A stretch of 30,284 bases of DNA from JANFXS01 sp022791155 (GTDB lineage Bacteria > Bacillota > Clostridia > Lachnospirales > Anaerotignaceae): positions 1 through 30,284 of the forward strand of contig CATJUX010000076.1 in assembly GCA_949743895.1 (NCBI GenBank), written 5' to 3'. Position 1 is the stretch's first letter. Every line of letters begins with the position of its first letter. Below, one piece after another: positions 24,423 to 30,284 of this stretch. Made by a program: the position numbers and the translations under genes. The notes under the pieces were generated by a model. That model was not told the origin of the DNA and made no database searches. It saw only the letters and a program-made list of their open reading frames with translations.

Positions 24423-25643
24423 TTATTCATATCTAAGCGCATTTATAGGATCGGACTTTGCCGCTTTGCTAGCAGGATATAAACCAAAAAATATACCGAC
24501 AACTGCCGCAAATCCAACAGCGATAACAACTATTGTCGGATTAACAACCACACTTATGCCAAACGCAATTCCTCCAGCCGCCACAACGCCTATGCCAAGC
24601 GCCGTTCCAATGGCGCCGCCTGCCGCCGATATTATAGCGCTTTCAATGAGAAATTGCAGAAGTATATCTTCCGTGCGCGCTCCGAGCGCCTTTCTTATGC
24701 CAATCTCCCTTGTTCTTTCAGTGACAGAAACAAGCATTATGTTCATAATTCCAATTCCGCCAACAAGAAGCGATATGGCCGCTATTGCGCCAACAATTGT
24801 TGAAAGTGTGTTCATCATGCTGTCAATCATGCTCATTTCATCAGCTGCTGAGGAATATATAATGTTTTGAGGCTCCACATTTTTCGTTTTTGAAATATAT
24901 CTTATAAGCTTGTTCTGAAATTCTTGCTGAGTCGTGTTGTCAGAATACATTGTATATATTTCCCAAAAATATCCTCCGCTGCCTATTATCAGTGTTTCAG
25001 GGACATATGTTGAGGCACGGCCATTGTTTCCCCCGCCCATAAGCTTTGCCAAAGCAGACTGTGTGTTTTCATAAACACCTGTTATGGTCAAGTCAATGAC
25101 TTCACCACTACCGTTTAATTTTGCACGTATATTTTTCCCCACAGCATTTTCAGTTCCAAAAAGCTGAACGGCTGTTTCTTTCTCAATGATTATATATGGC
25201 CTTGCATTTATAATGTCCTGATTGCTGAACATTTTTCCATACACCATTTTCAGATCTTGATATGCCGTTGGGTTTTCCGCAAGGCCATTAAGATAGGCAT
25301 CGGCTTTCTTTCTTCCTGTTATGAGTTCTCCCCTTTCAGTGTTTCTAAATGATATGTAATCCAAATCATCGGCAAAAACACTTTTGAGCTCTTTAACATA
25401 GTCCACATCAAATGTCATGTCTGTAGTGTAATATCCGTCAGGGCTTGTGATAAATGTATAGGCAAGGTTTGTGCCTACGCTTTTGTATTCATCTGCTATA
25501 AGACTTCTCATTGTTTGTCCAAGAGAAACAATGGCAATAACCGAGCTTATGCCAATAATCATTCCAAGCATTGTCAGGAAAGAACGCATCTTATTTGCTC
25601 TTATGGCTGAAAGCGCAAGTTTTATACTTTCAAAAATAAGCAA
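24423..25643 (-). CDS. MacB-like ABC transporter permease (FtsX family)
   Basis: The 406-residue protein has one N-terminal membrane helix (about 20-45), a large extracellular domain (about 50-280) and three C-terminal helices, as in the MacB/YknZ-type permeases. The family signatures are GIGIMNIMLVSVTERTREIG near residues 294-313 and the GLYPASKAAKSDPINALRYE C-terminus. These permeases do not move the substrate through a channel but transmit ATP-driven movements to the periplasmic-side adaptor; in Gram-positives they confer resistance to peptides or export toxins. The start is TTG 25643, with GGGAGGAG about 5 nt upstream, and the ATPase stop codon (25644-25646) directly precedes it, so the two are translationally coupled. 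The stop codon lies at the edge of a small palindrome. Confidence 0.93.
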   Translation of the reverse strand: MLIFESIKLALSAIRANKMRSFLTMLGMIIGISSVIAIVSLGQTMRSLIADEYKSVGTNLAYTFITSPDGYYTTDMTFDVDYVKELKSVFADDLDYISFRNTERGELITGRKKADAYLNGLAENPTAYQDLKMVYGKMFSNQDIINARPYIIIEKETAVQLFGTENAVGKNIRAKLNGSGEVIDLTITGVYENTQSALAKLMGGGNNGRASTYVPETLIIGSGGYFWEIYTMYSDNTTQQEFQNKLIRYISKTKNVEPQNIIYSSAADEMSMIDSMMNTLSTIVGAIAAISLLVGGIGIMNIMLVSVTERTREIGIRKALGARTEDILLQFLIESAIISAAGGAIGTALGIGVVAAGGIAFGISVVVNPTIVVIAVGFAAVVGIFFGLYPASKAAKSDPINALRYE

Positions 25644-26336
25644 TTAAAGCTCCTCCCTTCTTCTGTCTTCAACAATTTGTCCGTCTCTGAAGCGTATGAC
25701 ACGTTTTGTAAATTCAGCTATGTCATCTTCATGCGTGACCACAATAACAGTGACCCCCTCGTTGTTGAGCTGTGTGAAAAGTTCCATAATCTCAACTGAA
25801 GAAGCCGTGTCAAGATTCCCCGTTGGTTCGTCAGCCAAAAGTATGCTTGGCTTGTTGGCCAAGGCACGTGCCACGGCAATTCTCTGTTTCTGTCCGCCGG
25901 AAATTTCATTCGGCATGTGATGAAGCCTCTCTCCAAGCCCAACTTTTTCCAAAAGCTCTATGGCTCTCTTGCGCCTTTCCCTTTTTCCCACTTTGGCATA
26001 AATCATAGGAAGCTCAACGTTTTTAATGGCCGTTGTTCGTGGTATCAAATTAAACGACTGAAAAACAAATCCAATTTTTTTGTTTCTGATATATGACAGC
26101 TGTCTTGACGACTGTTTGGAAATGTCAATTCCGTCAAGTTCATAAAGGCCGCCCGTTGGCTTGTCAAGACAGCCCAATATATTCATAAGCGTTGATTTTC
26201 CCGAACCAGACTGACCCATTATGGCAACATATTCGCCCTCATTTATTGTTATATTAATGTCTTTCAGTGCATGAACCTGAATGGCTCCTGTGTCATAAAC
26301 CTTTTCAAGATGTGATATATTAATTATCTCATTCAT
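25644..26336 (-). CDS. MacB-like ABC transporter ATP-binding protein
   Basis: The 230-residue ATPase has Walker A GQSGSGKST (about 41-49), Q-loop FQSFNLIPRTTAIKNV, signature ISGGQKQRIAVARAL, Walker B ILLADEPTGNLD and the H-loop VVTHEDD. The LolD/MacB/FtsE subfamily is recognised from the PTGNLDTASS stretch. It powers the permease encoded just downstream. The start is ATG 26336; there is no good ribosome binding site, but the gene overlaps the adaptor stop by 8 bp, so it is probably translated by coupling. All active motifs are intact. With the adaptor and the permease it forms a three-gene exporter like YknXYZ of Bacillus. The substrate is unknown. Confidence 0.95.
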   Translation of the reverse strand: MNEIINISHLEKVYDTGAIQVHALKDINITINEGEYVAIMGQSGSGKSTLMNILGCLDKPTGGLYELDGIDISKQSSRQLSYIRNKKIGFVFQSFNLIPRTTAIKNVELPMIYAKVGKRERRKRAIELLEKVGLGERLHHMPNEISGGQKQRIAVARALANKPSILLADEPTGNLDTASSVEIMELFTQLNNEGVTVIVVTHEDDIAEFTKRVIRFRDGQIVEDRRREEL

Positions 26337-27666
26337 TTACAATCACGCTCATTCCGTCTGTCAACTCCGGTGTTGGGTTCAAAACAACTTTATCATTTTC
26401 CTGAAGTGCTTCACTTATAACTTCAATTTTCAGCGGTGATTCAACCCCAAGTTCCACAGGTATTATTTCTATTGTGCTGTCTTCTTTGATTTTCATAACA
26501 CTATATGTACCATCATTGTTGTCATAAACAGCCTCAATCGGCACAACAATTGTGTTTTCAGACTTTGCAACCTGAACTTTTGCTGTGGCATTAATTCCGG
26601 CTATAAGCCCGCTGTCTTTTCCTTCAACATCTATCTGTATTGGTATAAATCTCTCGTTTGTGCCGCTTTGCTCCTCACCAGTTGGAGAAATCCTTGAAAC
26701 AGTGCCATTTACAGTTTCTTCCCCCAGCATGTCAGCTGAAATTGTTGCTGGCTGGCCCAATGCTATTTTTCCTATGTTATATTCACTGACTCTGACATTC
26801 ATTTTAAGCACATCTATGTTCTCAACAACGAACATCGGCAAATTGTCAACATTTCCAACCTCATCAGCAAAACGCCCAACCTTTGCATTGACTCTTGTGA
26901 CAGTTCCATCAATTGAACTTTTTATTTTGCAGTCCTCAAGGTCTTGTCTCTTTCTTGCAAGCTCCTTTTCTGCTATCTCAATGCTCTTTGCTGTTGATGA
27001 GGCCGAATTGTTTATTCCAGAATTTTTCAAGTCATCAAGTTGAGCCTGAGTTGCAACAACTTTCCCATCTTCAACATTAAATGCGTCAACAGCTCTTTGG
27101 GCTTGGCTGAGTTTTGCTTCAACCTGTTCAAAATTGGCTTTTGTCTCTGCACCGCCTTCATAAAGGCTCTTTGTTCTGTCAAATTCAACCTGAACATTTT
27201 CCAAATTTTCAAGCGCCGCTTCATAGTCTCTTTGTGAATTGTCAAGTGTTTCTTGCAGTTTTATTTCCGCATTTTTATAGTCCTCAGCAATCCGGTTTTT
27301 GCTTTCACTGTACTGTATTCTCAGCAATTCGAGGTTATCCTGAAGGATCTCTATTTCTTCTTGAAGTGTTTTAGGATCAAGTTCTGCAATCACCTGCCCA
27401 GCTGTGACACGATCACCCTCACTGACATGCACAGCTGTTATCTCATAATGAAGCTTTGAAACAACATCAATGCTTTCTGTTCCCTCAAGAGGAGCTTTCA
27501 GAGATAAAAGTTCTTCAATGTCTTCTTTTGCAGCCGGAGTTGCCATAACTTGAACTTTAATTTCTTTGTCGCTGTTTCCCGCCGCCCCACTGTAAACTTT
27601 GACTCCCACTGCTCCAGCGGCTATAACAATGATAGCAGCTATGATCTTTTTCTTTTTTCCTTTCAT
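26329..27666 (-). CDS. HlyD/MacA-like periplasmic adaptor subunit (YknX-like)
   Basis: The 445-residue protein is the membrane-fusion component of the exporter. It has a short basic N-terminus, one membrane anchor (residues about 8-24), a lipoyl-like barrel-sandwich segment (VVSKLHYEITAVHVSEGDRV, 66-85), a long coiled coil (about 100-250) in which VEFDRTKSLYEGGAETKANFEQVEAKL is typical, then beta-barrel and membrane-proximal domains ending in VVLNPTPELTDGMSVIVNE. It is exposed on the outer face of the membrane. The true start is ATG 27666, with GAGGTG 4 nt upstream; a longer frame beginning 60 residues earlier is Cys- and Lys-rich, has no site and lacks family likeness, so I exclude it. The promoter is unclear: the upstream 60 bp are AT-rich. 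Confidence 0.93.
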   Translation of the reverse strand: MKGKKKKIIAAIIVIAAGAVGVKVYSGAAGNSDKEIKVQVMATPAAKEDIEELLSLKAPLEGTESIDVVSKLHYEITAVHVSEGDRVTAGQVIAELDPKTLQEEIEILQDNLELLRIQYSESKNRIAEDYKNAEIKLQETLDNSQRDYEAALENLENVQVEFDRTKSLYEGGAETKANFEQVEAKLSQAQRAVDAFNVEDGKVVATQAQLDDLKNSGINNSASSTAKSIEIAEKELARKRQDLEDCKIKSSIDGTVTRVNAKVGRFADEVGNVDNLPMFVVENIDVLKMNVRVSEYNIGKIALGQPATISADMLGEETVNGTVSRISPTGEEQSGTNERFIPIQIDVEGKDSGLIAGINATAKVQVAKSENTIVVPIEAVYDNNDGTYSVMKIKEDSTIEIIPVELGVESPLKIEVISEALQENDKVVLNPTPELTDGMSVIVNE

Positions 27667-27814
27667 GTCGCACCTCTTTTTATAGTCTGAATTATATTTT
27701 ATATTATTATAGAATACAATTCTTAAAAAAAAGTTAATATACTTCTTACAATTTGCTTTTTTTCCAATTCTATGGCCTCCAAATTCAGTATATTTGTCAA
27801 GCATTTTTATATTC

Positions 27815-27850
27815 ACAAAAAAACAGTGCGGACATAAAAACCGCACTGTT
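27815..27850 (-). terminator. rho-independent terminator of panB
   Basis: A perfect 10-bp stem (AACAGTGCGG at 27822-27831, CCGCACTGTT at 27841-27850) with a 9-nt loop lies 24 bp past the panB stop. On the minus strand seven Ts follow. Confidence 0.93.
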
Positions 27851-27874
27851 CATACATTTAGATATTATATTAGC

Positions 27875-28696
27875 TTATTTGTCAAGCCCCTCAACTTTAG
27901 CATTATATGAATATTCAGGCGTTGGGAATTCGCCATCAGCAACTTCTTTGTGATATTGATTGAAAGCATCCAAAATCTGAGGCCCGAGACTTGCATATTT
28001 CTTAGCAAATTTAGGAACCCATTCTGTATATCCAAGCATGTCGTGCATAACAAGCGCCTGAGCCTCACAGTCTTTTCCAGCACCTATGCCTATGATAGGA
28101 ATGTTTATATTGTCTCTTATATATTTTGTAACAGAAACAGGAACGCCTTCAACCATAACCATAAATGCTCCGGCAGCCTCAATGGCTTTTGCGTCTTCAA
28201 GGAGTGCTTCAACAGCTTTCATGCTCTTTCCTTGAACCTTGAATCCCCCCATCATGCTTGAAGTTTGAGGAGTGAGGCCAATGTGTCCGCAAACAGGAAT
28301 TCCCGCATCAACAATTCCTTTAATAACAGGGGCAGATCTTCTTCCACCCTCAAGCTTTATGGCATCGCAGCCAATTTCCATAAACATTCTGTTGGCACTT
28401 GCAATTCCCTGTTCAACAGAAATGTTGTATGAACCAAAAGGCATGTCGCCAATTATGAAAGTTGTTGGTGCACCACGTCTCACAGTTTTCCCGTGATGAA
28501 TGATGTCGTCAACAGTAACGCCAACTGTTCCGTCATAGCCAAGCATTGTCATTCCCATGGAGTCACCAATCAAAATCATTTCAATGTCGCTTTTTTCAAC
28601 AAGAGTTGCAGAAGTATAGTCATAGCATGTGATGAGAGTTATTCTTCTGCCATTTGTTTTTGTCTCCATGATTTCTGGAACTGTAATCTTTCTCAT
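27875..28696 (-). CDS. panB: 3-methyl-2-oxobutanoate hydroxymethyltransferase (PanB)
   Basis: PanB makes ketopantoate from alpha-ketoisovalerate and methylenetetrahydrofolate, the first committed step of pantothenate synthesis. The 273-residue length is normal. Family motifs are seen in order: ITLITCYDYTSATLVEK, ILIGDSMGMTMLGY (metal and substrate site), TFIIGDMPFGSY, AIKLEGG, VCGHIGLTPQ and PIIGIGAGKDC. These include the conserved aspartates and the glutamate of the Mg site. The ATG has AAAGGGG about 7 nt upstream. It is monocistronic with a strong promoter and a terminator; panC and panD are not in the window, so the organism's pathway may be completed elsewhere or pantoate may be used differently. 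A GntR/FadR-type regulator gene lies 520 bp upstream. Confidence 0.97.
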   Translation of the reverse strand: MRKITVPEIMETKTNGRRITLITCYDYTSATLVEKSDIEMILIGDSMGMTMLGYDGTVGVTVDDIIHHGKTVRRGAPTTFIIGDMPFGSYNISVEQGIASANRMFMEIGCDAIKLEGGRRSAPVIKGIVDAGIPVCGHIGLTPQTSSMMGGFKVQGKSMKAVEALLEDAKAIEAAGAFMVMVEGVPVSVTKYIRDNINIPIIGIGAGKDCEAQALVMHDMLGYTEWVPKFAKKYASLGPQILDAFNQYHKEVADGEFPTPEYSYNAKVEGLDK

Positions 28697-28841
28697 AAAT
28701 ATACCCCTTTTCTTTGATATAAAATATTTTTAAGTGAATATATACCTCATTCACTTAGCCTGCAAATTCAATTCACAAAAGTTATGTATAAACAGTATTG
28801 TCTATAGAATAAGTTTTAAACCTAAATATAAATTTATATAA

Positions 28842-28870
28842 ATTATAGCAGACAAGTTGTCCGTTGTCAA
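28842..28870 (-). promoter_or_regulatory. consensus sigma-A promoter of panB
   Basis: On the minus strand TTGACA (28865-28870) and TATAAT (28842-28847) are both perfect consensus hexamers with the optimal 17-bp spacer. The predicted start lies about 28835, giving a leader of about 140 nt. The spacer contains a palindrome, ACAA-N3-TTGT type (28851-28861). Confidence 0.85.
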
Positions 28871-28885
28871 TATATTGTCCAACAA
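28851..28885 (-). promoter_or_regulatory. putative FadR/GntR-type operators at the panB promoter
   Basis: Site 1, GACAAGTTGTC (28851-28861), is a perfect palindrome inside the spacer between -35 and -10. Site 2, TTGTCCAACAA (28875-28885), fits the FadR-subfamily pattern TNGTNNNACNA exactly and lies just upstream of the -35. Their centres are 24 bp apart. Binding by the nearby GntR-family regulator is an inference. Confidence 0.55.
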
Positions 28886-29216
28886 CATTTGATGCAATAA
28901 AAGTATATTCGGCTTAAAATTGGAATTCACAATTTTTGTCAAGCATCAAGCAACACCCGGCAAAACAACCATTTTCATCAGCAAAATTTGCCAATTTGAA
29001 AACGCAAGTGTATATGTCTGCCGGGAAACATTTCAATCATTTGAAACTTAGAATATGCAAAAAAGTCATTGCGAAGCAAAATATTTTTATAAACCAAAAA
29101 TGAATTTTTTAACAACTGCAAAATATAGATGTATAGCTGATTAAAAAAATAAATTTTTACAACTTATGTCAAAGATGTCTTTTCCAGATCTTATAACTTT
29201 CTCATGGCAGAGTTTT

Positions 29217-29885
29217 CTATTTTCCCCATGGAGTTGACGCATGAATCATATGAAGCCTCATGGCATTTTTAGCCCCAACGGCGTCACGGCTTTCCATAAA
29301 ATCCATCAAAAGCCTGTGATCTCTCAATGTGTTTCTTCTTATTTCCTCATCATGCTGAGTTTTAACCACTCCAAGATACACAGCTTGCAAAAGAACAGGC
29401 ATGAGTCTGTTCATGAAGGAATTGTGAGTTGCTTTGGCAATCGCTTTATGAAACTCAAGTTCTTCGTTAACTCTGTCCTCGTCATCACGTATCTTCTGTT
29501 CCAAAAGTTCTCCAAGAGAAATAATATTTCTCATTTCATTTTCCGTGGCTCTCAAAGTTGCATAATATGCCGCTTCGGGCTCTATTATCATTCTCATTTC
29601 AAACACTTCCTGAACGCTTGATGTTTCCACAGCCAATGCCGAAAAAACGTCATTCCTTCTTTTTCCAAAATCCTCTCTTACAAAAGTTCCCTTTCCTCTT
29701 TTTATTTCAAGAACATTCCTTGTCACCAATATTTTGTTTGCTTCTCTCAATGTTGAACGGTTTATGTTAAGAGATTTGGCAAGTTCATTTTCGTTTGGCA
29801 GTTTTTCGCCTGGTCTAAAACGGTTTTCAACAGCAATCATAGTATAAATGTCATCCGCAATCATCTCTGATAGAGTTTTTGCCAA
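29217..29885 (-). CDS. FadR-subfamily GntR transcriptional regulator
   Basis: The protein of about 222 residues has an N-terminal winged-helix domain (RPGEKLPNENELAKSL, INRSTLREA, GKGTFV) of the GntR family and a C-terminal FCD ligand-binding domain (FEMRMIIEPEAAYYA, ELEFHKAIAKATHN, DHRLLMDFMESRD). The FCD histidines for metal binding are present. Such regulators respond to carboxylic acids, keto acids or sugar acids. Its proposed target is the panB promoter downstream, which bears a matching TNGTNNNACNA site; this is inference. I prefer the TTG at 29885 because GGGGTG is 6 nt before it; a GTG at 29894 is the alternative and would add three residues. It lies on the same strand and upstream of panB, and has no obvious terminator. 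Confidence 0.88.
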   Translation of the reverse strand: MAKTLSEMIADDIYTMIAVENRFRPGEKLPNENELAKSLNINRSTLREANKILVTRNVLEIKRGKGTFVREDFGKRRNDVFSALAVETSSVQEVFEMRMIIEPEAAYYATLRATENEMRNIISLGELLEQKIRDDEDRVNEELEFHKAIAKATHNSFMNRLMPVLLQAVYLGVVKTQHDEEIRRNTLRDHRLLMDFMESRDAVGAKNAMRLHMIHASTPWGK

Positions 29886-30091
29886 AATAATCACCCCAAA
29901 TAACTTCTATATATACAAATTCAATTTAAAACAAAAACAGAGTTTTAATTCTGCAAAACCTGCCGTCTGCTATTTATCAAATTTGCAAAACAAGTTTGAA
30001 AATCCCTTGACGACAATTATAACAGAATGAAAAAAACATAACAATTAAAATGATATAACACACCTTAAATTTAACAATTTTTAAAGTTAAA

Positions 30092-30126
30092 AGCGGCATA
30101 TGCTTATCAAATAAACAAATGCCGCT
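30092..30126 (-). terminator. probable terminator of the spore protein gene
   Basis: A perfect 8-bp stem (AGCGGCAT at 30092-30099, ATGCCGCT at 30119-30126) lies about 40 bp past the stop codon of the spore protein gene. On the minus strand it is followed by TTTTAACTTT. The T-run is modest, so confidence is medium; a T-rich tail also lies on the plus-strand side. Confidence 0.55.
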
Positions 30127-30165
30127 CTATTTTTATTTCAAATCATAAAGCCCTGTGAACTGAAT

Positions 30166-30284
30166 TTATTTTCCTGCCATTGCTCTTTCCTGTGCTTCAA
30201 TCATTTTTTTCACCATATATCCTCCCACATAGCCGTTTTGAGCGGAAGTGAGATCACCGTTGTAACCCTGTTTGAGAGGAACGC
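30166..30284 (-). CDS. alpha/beta-type small acid-soluble spore protein, 3' end (partial)
   Basis: The visible 38 C-terminal residues (VPLKQGYNGDLTSAQNGYVG... ending in ERAMAGK) match the conserved second half of alpha/beta-type SASPs, including the GxNGxLTSxxNGxVGGxMVKKMIE pattern. These proteins coat spore DNA and protect it from UV and other damage, and are degraded by GPR protease at germination; the GPR cleavage site would be in the missing N-terminal half. The gene starts beyond the right edge of the window, so start, promoter and full length cannot be judged. Its presence is the clearest sign that the organism makes endospores. It would be under forespore sigma-G control by family knowledge. 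The stop codon is TAA at 30166-30168. Confidence 0.93.
   Translation of the reverse strand, partial: VPLKQGYNGDLTSAQNGYVGGYMVKKMIEAQERAMAGK

Larger units (their letters stand above)
28697..29216. other. intergenic region between panB and the GntR-family gene, 520 bp
   Basis: No coding sequence is supported here. The left part (28697-28841) is the panB leader, with a perfect 9-bp hairpin TAAGTGAAT/ATTCACTTA at 28731-28739 and 28749-28757. The promoter and operator region lies at 28842-28885. Further right, a GC-rich 7-bp inverted repeat CCCGGCA/TGCCGGG (28956-28962, 29019-29025) encloses 56 nt. The rest is AT-rich without visible features. Confidence 0.6.

Noticed and set aside
24410..24423. 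14-bp palindrome AACAACATGTTGTT at the permease stop codon
   Set aside because: It has no T-run and could be an operator, but nothing downstream would use it; most likely chance in AT-rich DNA.
27667..27846. Sixty-residue N-terminal extension of the adaptor protein
   Set aside because: It is Cys/Lys-rich, unlike HlyD proteins, and the GAGGTG site and membrane anchor belong to the ATG at 27666.

Overview
This window comes from a low-GC, endospore-forming Gram-positive anaerobe, most likely class Clostridia (Bacillota). The signs are strong AGGAGG-type ribosome binding sites, frequent TTG and GTG starts, an alpha/beta-type small acid-soluble spore protein at the right edge, AddA rather than RecBCD, a YknXYZ/MacAB-like exporter in Gram-positive form, an anaerobic small sulfite-reductase-like protein, and a CoA-disulfide reductase fused to rhodanese. 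I cannot name the genus. I see no tRNA, rRNA, CRISPR array, prophage or intact insertion sequence; the window looks like ordinary chromosome with short operons.

Layout, left to right. (1) 1-3.3 kb: rnr (RNase R, minus) diverges from a solitary purE (plus), which ends in a textbook terminator. (2) 3.5-5.5 kb: a two-gene minus operon of a MoxR-family AAA+ ATPase and a VWA protein. (3) 5.6-8.4 kb: a secreted GHL10-type glycosidase-like protein with two C-terminal stalk repeats (minus), a small membrane protein (plus) and an 84-residue protein (minus). (4) 8.5-14.8 kb: a minus cluster of an unrecognised 197-residue protein, addA, a nitroreductase and hflX. No addB is adjacent. (5) 14.8-16.9 kb: a 527-bp spacer holding a riboswitch-like or attenuator-like leader, then a CPA1 cation/proton antiporter with RCK_C-type tail. 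(6) 17.0-20.4 kb: a polytopic membrane protein, a sulfite-reductase-like ferredoxin protein and the CoA-disulfide reductase/rhodanese fusion, closed by a strong terminator. (7) 20.5-23.2 kb: a cupin protein (minus), then coaBC and a C_GCAxxG_C_C-family protein (plus), followed by a 131-bp element with 18-bp perfect inverted ends. (8) 23.3-24.2 kb: a small membrane-anchored protein (minus) and a secreted Cys/His-rich mini-protein (plus), whose promoter carries two palindromes. (9) 24.4-27.7 kb: an overlapping three-gene minus operon for a MacAB/YknXYZ-like exporter. (10) 27.8-29.9 kb: panB with a near-consensus promoter and a FadR-type operator motif, downstream of a GntR/FadR-family regulator. 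(11) The right edge holds the 3' end of a spore protein gene.

How they work together: panB and coaBC belong to the same pathway, pantothenate to coenzyme A, and the CoA-disulfide reductase acts on the CoA thiol pool, but the genes are not in one operon. The sulfite-reductase-like protein and the CoA-disulfide reductase/rhodanese are a tight pair that suggests reductive sulfur or persulfide handling. The most promising uncharacterised items are the RNA-like leader before the antiporter, the Cys/His-rich secreted peptide with its palindromic promoter, the 131-bp inverted-repeat element, the orphan gene ahead of addA, and the operator-promoter of panB. All calls come from reading the sequence; no database search or RNA folding was run.
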